Shown here one piece after another: positions 61,090 through 64,000 of a stretch of 64,000 bases of DNA. The stretch comes from Chlorobium sp. GTDB lineage: Bacteria > Bacteroidota > Chlorobiia > Chlorobiales > Chlorobiaceae. The stretch spans positions 1 through 64,000 of the forward strand of contig JANQMO010000055.1 in assembly GCA_028280025.1 (NCBI GenBank), given 5' to 3'. A model generated the notes under the pieces. It was not told where the DNA came from. It saw only the letters and a program-made list of their open reading frames with translations, and searched no databases. The first letter of the stretch is position 1. The number at the start of each line of letters is the position of its first letter. The position numbers and the translations under genes were made by a program.

Positions 61090-61116
61090 TTTTGAATTTT
61101 GACTTATCCTGGTTCT

Positions 61117-61959
61117 ATGCTTTCAATCGGTGATTGTACACTTCAGACACTCGATGTCCAGGAGTTCAGCCTTGACGGAGGATCGGTTTTCGGTGCGGTT
61201 CCGAAAGTGCTCTGGGAAAAGGTCATCAGGCCGGACCATCTCAACAGGGTTCGTTTGTCCATGCGTCTCCTCCTCGTAAGGGGGCAAGGCAGAAACATTC
61301 TTGTTGATGCTGCAATGGGTACGGCCTGGAATGACAAAATGAAACAGATATACGATCTTTCGGAATGGAGACTGGATCGTGAACTGCAAAAGGCCGGCCT
61401 CAGGAGGGGGGATATAACCGATATCATATTCACCCATCTTCACTTCGACCACCTTGCAGGTGCGTTCGAGGAAGAAAACGGTGAACTGGTGCCTGTTTTT
61501 CCTCATGCACGGTATTATGTCCAGCAGGACAACCTTCAAACAGCACTCCACCCCAACCTCAAGGAAAAACCAAGTTATCTTTCGCCTTTTGTTGAAGCGC
61601 TTTCCCGGCTGGACGGACTGGCTCCCGTCAAGGGCGGAACGGAGTTGATCCCTGGTTTGGAGCTTGTGCCGGCAGGTAAAGGACATACCGAAGGTCATCA
61701 GCTTGTACGGATCACCGGTTCAGGAAAAACCCTTGTACACGGCGGTGACCTTTTTCCCTCATCGGCGCATCTGGGCGTCACAAGGGGGCTCACCTACGAT
61801 ATCGCTCCGCTCGAGGTGGTTGGCGAAAAAATCGTTCTTCTCGATGAGATGGTCGATAAGAGGGTGATACTCTATTTTGCCCATGATCCGCTGATAACCG
61901 CCGCAACGCTCAAAAGAGGCGAGAAACATGTCGTTGTTGACGACATACTCGACTTCTGA
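61117..61959 (+). CDS. MBL-fold metallohydrolase (280 aa)
   Basis: Metallo-beta-lactamase-fold hydrolase, two-metal, substrate unknown. The motif TDIIFTHLHFDHLAGAFEE near 105-120 is H-x-H-x-D-H, GHTEGHQLVRI near 190 supplies the next His, LVHGGDLFPSS near 208 the bridging Asp, and YFAHDPLI near 250 the last His. ATG 61117 is preferred to TTG 61099. It is similar to lactonase-like quorum-quenching hydrolases, but that is not proof of function. A MutY-like gene follows by 15 bp. Confidence 0.85.
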   Translation: MLSIGDCTLQTLDVQEFSLDGGSVFGAVPKVLWEKVIRPDHLNRVRLSMRLLLVRGQGRNILVDAAMGTAWNDKMKQIYDLSEWRLDRELQKAGLRRGDITDIIFTHLHFDHLAGAFEEENGELVPVFPHARYYVQQDNLQTALHPNLKEKPSYLSPFVEALSRLDGLAPVKGGTELIPGLELVPAGKGHTEGHQLVRITGSGKTLVHGGDLFPSSAHLGVTRGLTYDIAPLEVVGEKIVLLDEMVDKRVILYFAHDPLITAATLKRGEKHVVVDDILDF

Positions 61960-61974
61960 GGATACAGTTGAGGT

Positions 61975-62793
61975 ATGGATATTGACAGGAAAACGGTTGA
62001 CAGGCTGCAGGAGAAGGTTTTCACGTTTTACCGGGAAAACGGCCGGTCGTTTCCCTGGCGCGAAACAACCGACCGCTATGCCGTTTTCGTCAGCGAGATC
62101 ATGCTTCAGCAGACACAGGCTGAAAGGGTTGTCGGCAAGTACAGAAGGTGGCTCGAGCGTTTTCCCGATATCCACGCACTTGCCGGAGCTTCCCTCAAGG
62201 ACGTTCTCGCCTGCTGGAGCGGTCTTGGTTACAATGCAAGGGGACAGCGTTTGCACAGGTGTGCAGGGATAATCGTCAGGGAGTATGGCGGTGCAGTGCC
62301 GGCATCACCTGAAACGCTCATGACGCTGCCGGGGATCGGTTTCTATACGTCGCGCTCCATACCCATTTTTGCCGATAACCTCGATATTGTTACCATCGAC
62401 ACCAATATCAGGCGGATATTGATCCATGAGCTGGGATTGACCGAAAAGAAGATCAAGCCGGCCGAACTCCTTTCTCTTGCAGAGAAACTGCTGCCGCAGG
62501 GACGAAGCCGCGAGTGGCACAATGCACTCATGGATTACGGCGCCCTCTGTCTGACCGGGAAAAAAACCGGTATCCGCCCTCTCACAAGACAAAAGAAATT
62601 CAGGGGTTCCCGACGATGGTACAGAGGCACTATCATAAAAGAACTGGTCGATACCGATGTCATGTTTCTTGAAGAGCTGCAGGAGCGTTATGGTGCTGAT
62701 GTTGTCAGCATTCTTGACGATCTTGAAAAGGAGGGGCTTGTGGAGCGTTTTGATTCAGAAAGTGAAAGGGTTGTCTACAGAATTCCTGAGTGA
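61975..62793 (+). CDS. MutY-like A/G-specific DNA glycosylase without Fe-S motif (272 aa)
   Basis: HhH-GPD base-excision glycosylase. SFPWRETTDRYAVFVSEIMLQQTQAERV near 25-52 includes the MutY catalytic Glu in SEIMLQQTQ. The helix-hairpin-helix is LPGIGFYTSRSI near 125, and the catalytic Asp is in VTIDTNIRRIL near 142. Two features are missing: the four-Cys iron-sulfur loop of MutY (here GALCLTGKKTGIRPLTRQKK) and the C-terminal MutT-like domain. The last 50 residues look like a winged helix. Function in oxidised-guanine repair is inferred; another mismatch activity is possible. Confidence 0.8.
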   Translation: MDIDRKTVDRLQEKVFTFYRENGRSFPWRETTDRYAVFVSEIMLQQTQAERVVGKYRRWLERFPDIHALAGASLKDVLACWSGLGYNARGQRLHRCAGIIVREYGGAVPASPETLMTLPGIGFYTSRSIPIFADNLDIVTIDTNIRRILIHELGLTEKKIKPAELLSLAEKLLPQGRSREWHNALMDYGALCLTGKKTGIRPLTRQKKFRGSRRWYRGTIIKELVDTDVMFLEELQERYGADVVSILDDLEKEGLVERFDSESERVVYRIPE

Positions 62794-62865
62794 GGCGCTC
62801 TACGGTGCGGAAACCACGCTGAAAAGCTTGAAGAATGTCTCGAAGATGCATGGTGCCCGGTGTGC

Positions 62866-64000
62866 TTACTCTGAGTTATAGAGTGTATTCATTGTGCTGT
62901 AGAGAGAATCGATCTCCTTTATGAACGCGTTGGTGATCGCTTTACGCTTCAGCTTGAGCGTTGGTGTCATGTGGCCGTTTTCGATTGTGAAAGGGGCCTT
63001 GATCAAGAGGAATTTCCTGACTTTTTCATGAGCGGCCAGTTTCCTGGAAGTGCTTCGCAGGAGGGCTTCATAGATTTTCAGAACCTCTTTCTGTTCCAGC
63101 AGGTCGGCTTTTGAAGAGTAGTTCAGTTGTTGTTCCTCGGCGAAAGACTCGAGCTCTGTGAAGTCCGGAACGATAAGCGCGACAAGAAACGGCTTTTTCT
63201 CCCCGGCAACCATGACCTGATCGACATATTTACTTTCGGCTATCATTTCTTCTATCGGCAGGGGAGCGATATTTTTCCCGCCGGATGTTACGATAATATG
63301 CTTTTTTCTGTCGGTTATCCTGAGGTAGCCGTCTTCGTCGAGCTCTCCGATGTCCCCGGTTCTGAACCATCCATCCTGCAAGACTTCCCGGGTCGTGTCC
63401 TCGTCGTTCCAGTAACCCTTCATGATGTTGGGGCCCTGGAACAGGATTTCCCCGTCACTGTCGATTCTGACGTTGACATTGTCGATGACGGGACCAACCG
63501 TTCCGAATTTTACTTTCTCGGGACGGTTGACGTTTGTGACCGGCGATGTTTCAGTCAGTCCGTAGCCTTCGAGAATGGTAATTCCGAGGGCCTGAAAGAA
63601 TTGTCCCACCTTGAGCGGAAGCGCAGCACCTCCTGAAACGAAGTAGCGGAGATGGCCCCCGAACCTGTTCTGTATGGTTGAATAGACGAGCTTGTGTGCA
63701 AGCGCATGCTGCATGCCAAGGAGCGTCGAGGGGCTTCCGTTTCTCTTTTTTTCATTGTATGACATGCCGGTCTGATAGGCCCAGTTGAAAATTTTCTGTT
63801 TCAAGGCGCTTTGCGAGTCAACCTGTTTGAGGATGTTGGTCTTGATACGGTCGAACAGCCTCGGCACGGTAAAAATGATCGTAGGCTTTGCCTCCGAAAT
63901 GTTGAGAGACACCGTTTCGATACTTTCAGCAAGATAGATCTGGGCACCGCAGGCAAAAAGAAGGTAGTAACCGCCGGTTCTTTCGTAGGAGTGGGAAAGC
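62866..64000 (-). CDS. long-chain acyl-CoA synthetase, 3' part (truncated by window)
   Basis: AMP-forming ligase activating fatty acids to acyl-CoA. The frame runs off the right edge; the residues read at the edge are LSHSYERTGGYYLLFACGAQ and YLAESIETV. Visible motifs: PTIIFTVPRLFDRI, the acyl-adenylate motif GYGLTETSPVTNVNRP, and the hinge WFRTGDIGELDEDGYLRITDRKKHIIVTSGGKNIAP with the Asp-Arg pair. The C-terminal K-x-x-P-x-x-x-x-x-F region is LKLKRKAITNAFIKEIDSLY. It ends 73 bp after the convergent MutY-like gene. Confidence 0.92.
   Translation of the reverse strand, partial: LSHSYERTGGYYLLFACGAQIYLAESIETVSLNISEAKPTIIFTVPRLFDRIKTNILKQVDSQSALKQKIFNWAYQTGMSYNEKKRNGSPSTLLGMQHALAHKLVYSTIQNRFGGHLRYFVSGGAALPLKVGQFFQALGITILEGYGLTETSPVTNVNRPEKVKFGTVGPVIDNVNVRIDSDGEILFQGPNIMKGYWNDEDTTREVLQDGWFRTGDIGELDEDGYLRITDRKKHIIVTSGGKNIAPLPIEEMIAESKYVDQVMVAGEKKPFLVALIVPDFTELESFAEEQQLNYSSKADLLEQKEVLKIYEALLRSTSRKLAAHEKVRKFLLIKAPFTIENGHMTPTLKLKRKAITNAFIKEIDSLYSTMNTLYNSE

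Noticed and set aside
1..64000. CRISPR array, rRNA or tRNA genes
   Set aside because: No regularly spaced repeats and no recognisable RNA gene sequence were found on reading both strands.

Overview
The window most likely comes from a green sulfur bacterium (Chlorobiaceae, for example Prosthecochloris or Chlorobium). This is inferred from the protein set: a large SecA with an extra insert and a SEC-C tail, a fused FAD/Fe-S oxidoreductase with an N-terminal DUF3683-like region, a stand-alone 760-residue PurL, the ffh-rpsP-rimM-trmD-rplS block, two START-domain paralogs, and intergenic repeats of a kind common in that group. No rRNA, tRNA or CRISPR array was found.

Left accessory region (1-12.4 kb). 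A very AT-rich three-gene unit (143-6858) encodes a 1883-residue protein with a GHKL ATPase at each end and phosphoribosyltransferase-like motifs between them, a complete response-regulator receiver, and a small one-pass membrane protein. I do not recognise this combination as a named system; it looks like a signalling or defence island and is the best novelty candidate. It is followed by a REP-associated tyrosine transposase (RAYT) with a broken duplicate and a VapC remnant, then two different type IV (AbiE-like) toxin-antitoxin modules facing each other, with a RAYT C-terminal scrap on the far side. Each AbiE module has a palindrome at its antitoxin start.

Core region (12.9-36.8 kb). Housekeeping genes: the FAD/Fe-S oxidoreductase, a small Cys-rich peptide plus radical SAM/SPASM maturase (an SbtA/SbtM-like RiPP pair), alaC-like aminotransferase, nnr, purL, secA, an NrnA-like DHH phosphatase, pepA, an alpha/beta hydrolase, a coiled-coil lipoprotein, a dicarboxylate symporter, UDP-glucose dehydrogenase, and a thiE-like/thiE/thiD thiamine cluster.

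Second accessory region (36.8-51.1 kb). A 301-bp element with terminal inverted repeats is followed by a dense, partly decayed set of toxin-antitoxin genes: orphan ParD, DinJ-YafQ, HigA with an internally deleted HigB, a ParE-type pair with two extra ParE scraps, and DUF4160-DUF2442. There is also a serine-recombinase remnant and a GNAT acetyltransferase gene carried on what looks like a real integron gene cassette: it is flanked by attC-like sites whose R'' and R' boxes are complementary. Next come a 772-residue membrane protein and a type III restriction-modification locus (mod, rhuM, GxxExxY, res). In mod the central target-recognition segment has a different base composition from its flanks.

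Right core region (51.2-64 kb). RidA, a DUF192 protein, the CtpA protease, two START proteins, an RfaE1-like kinase, the ffh-rpsP-rimM-trmD-rplS block, an MBL-fold hydrolase, a MutY-like glycosylase without iron-sulfur cysteines, and the 3' part of a long-chain acyl-CoA synthetase cut by the window edge.
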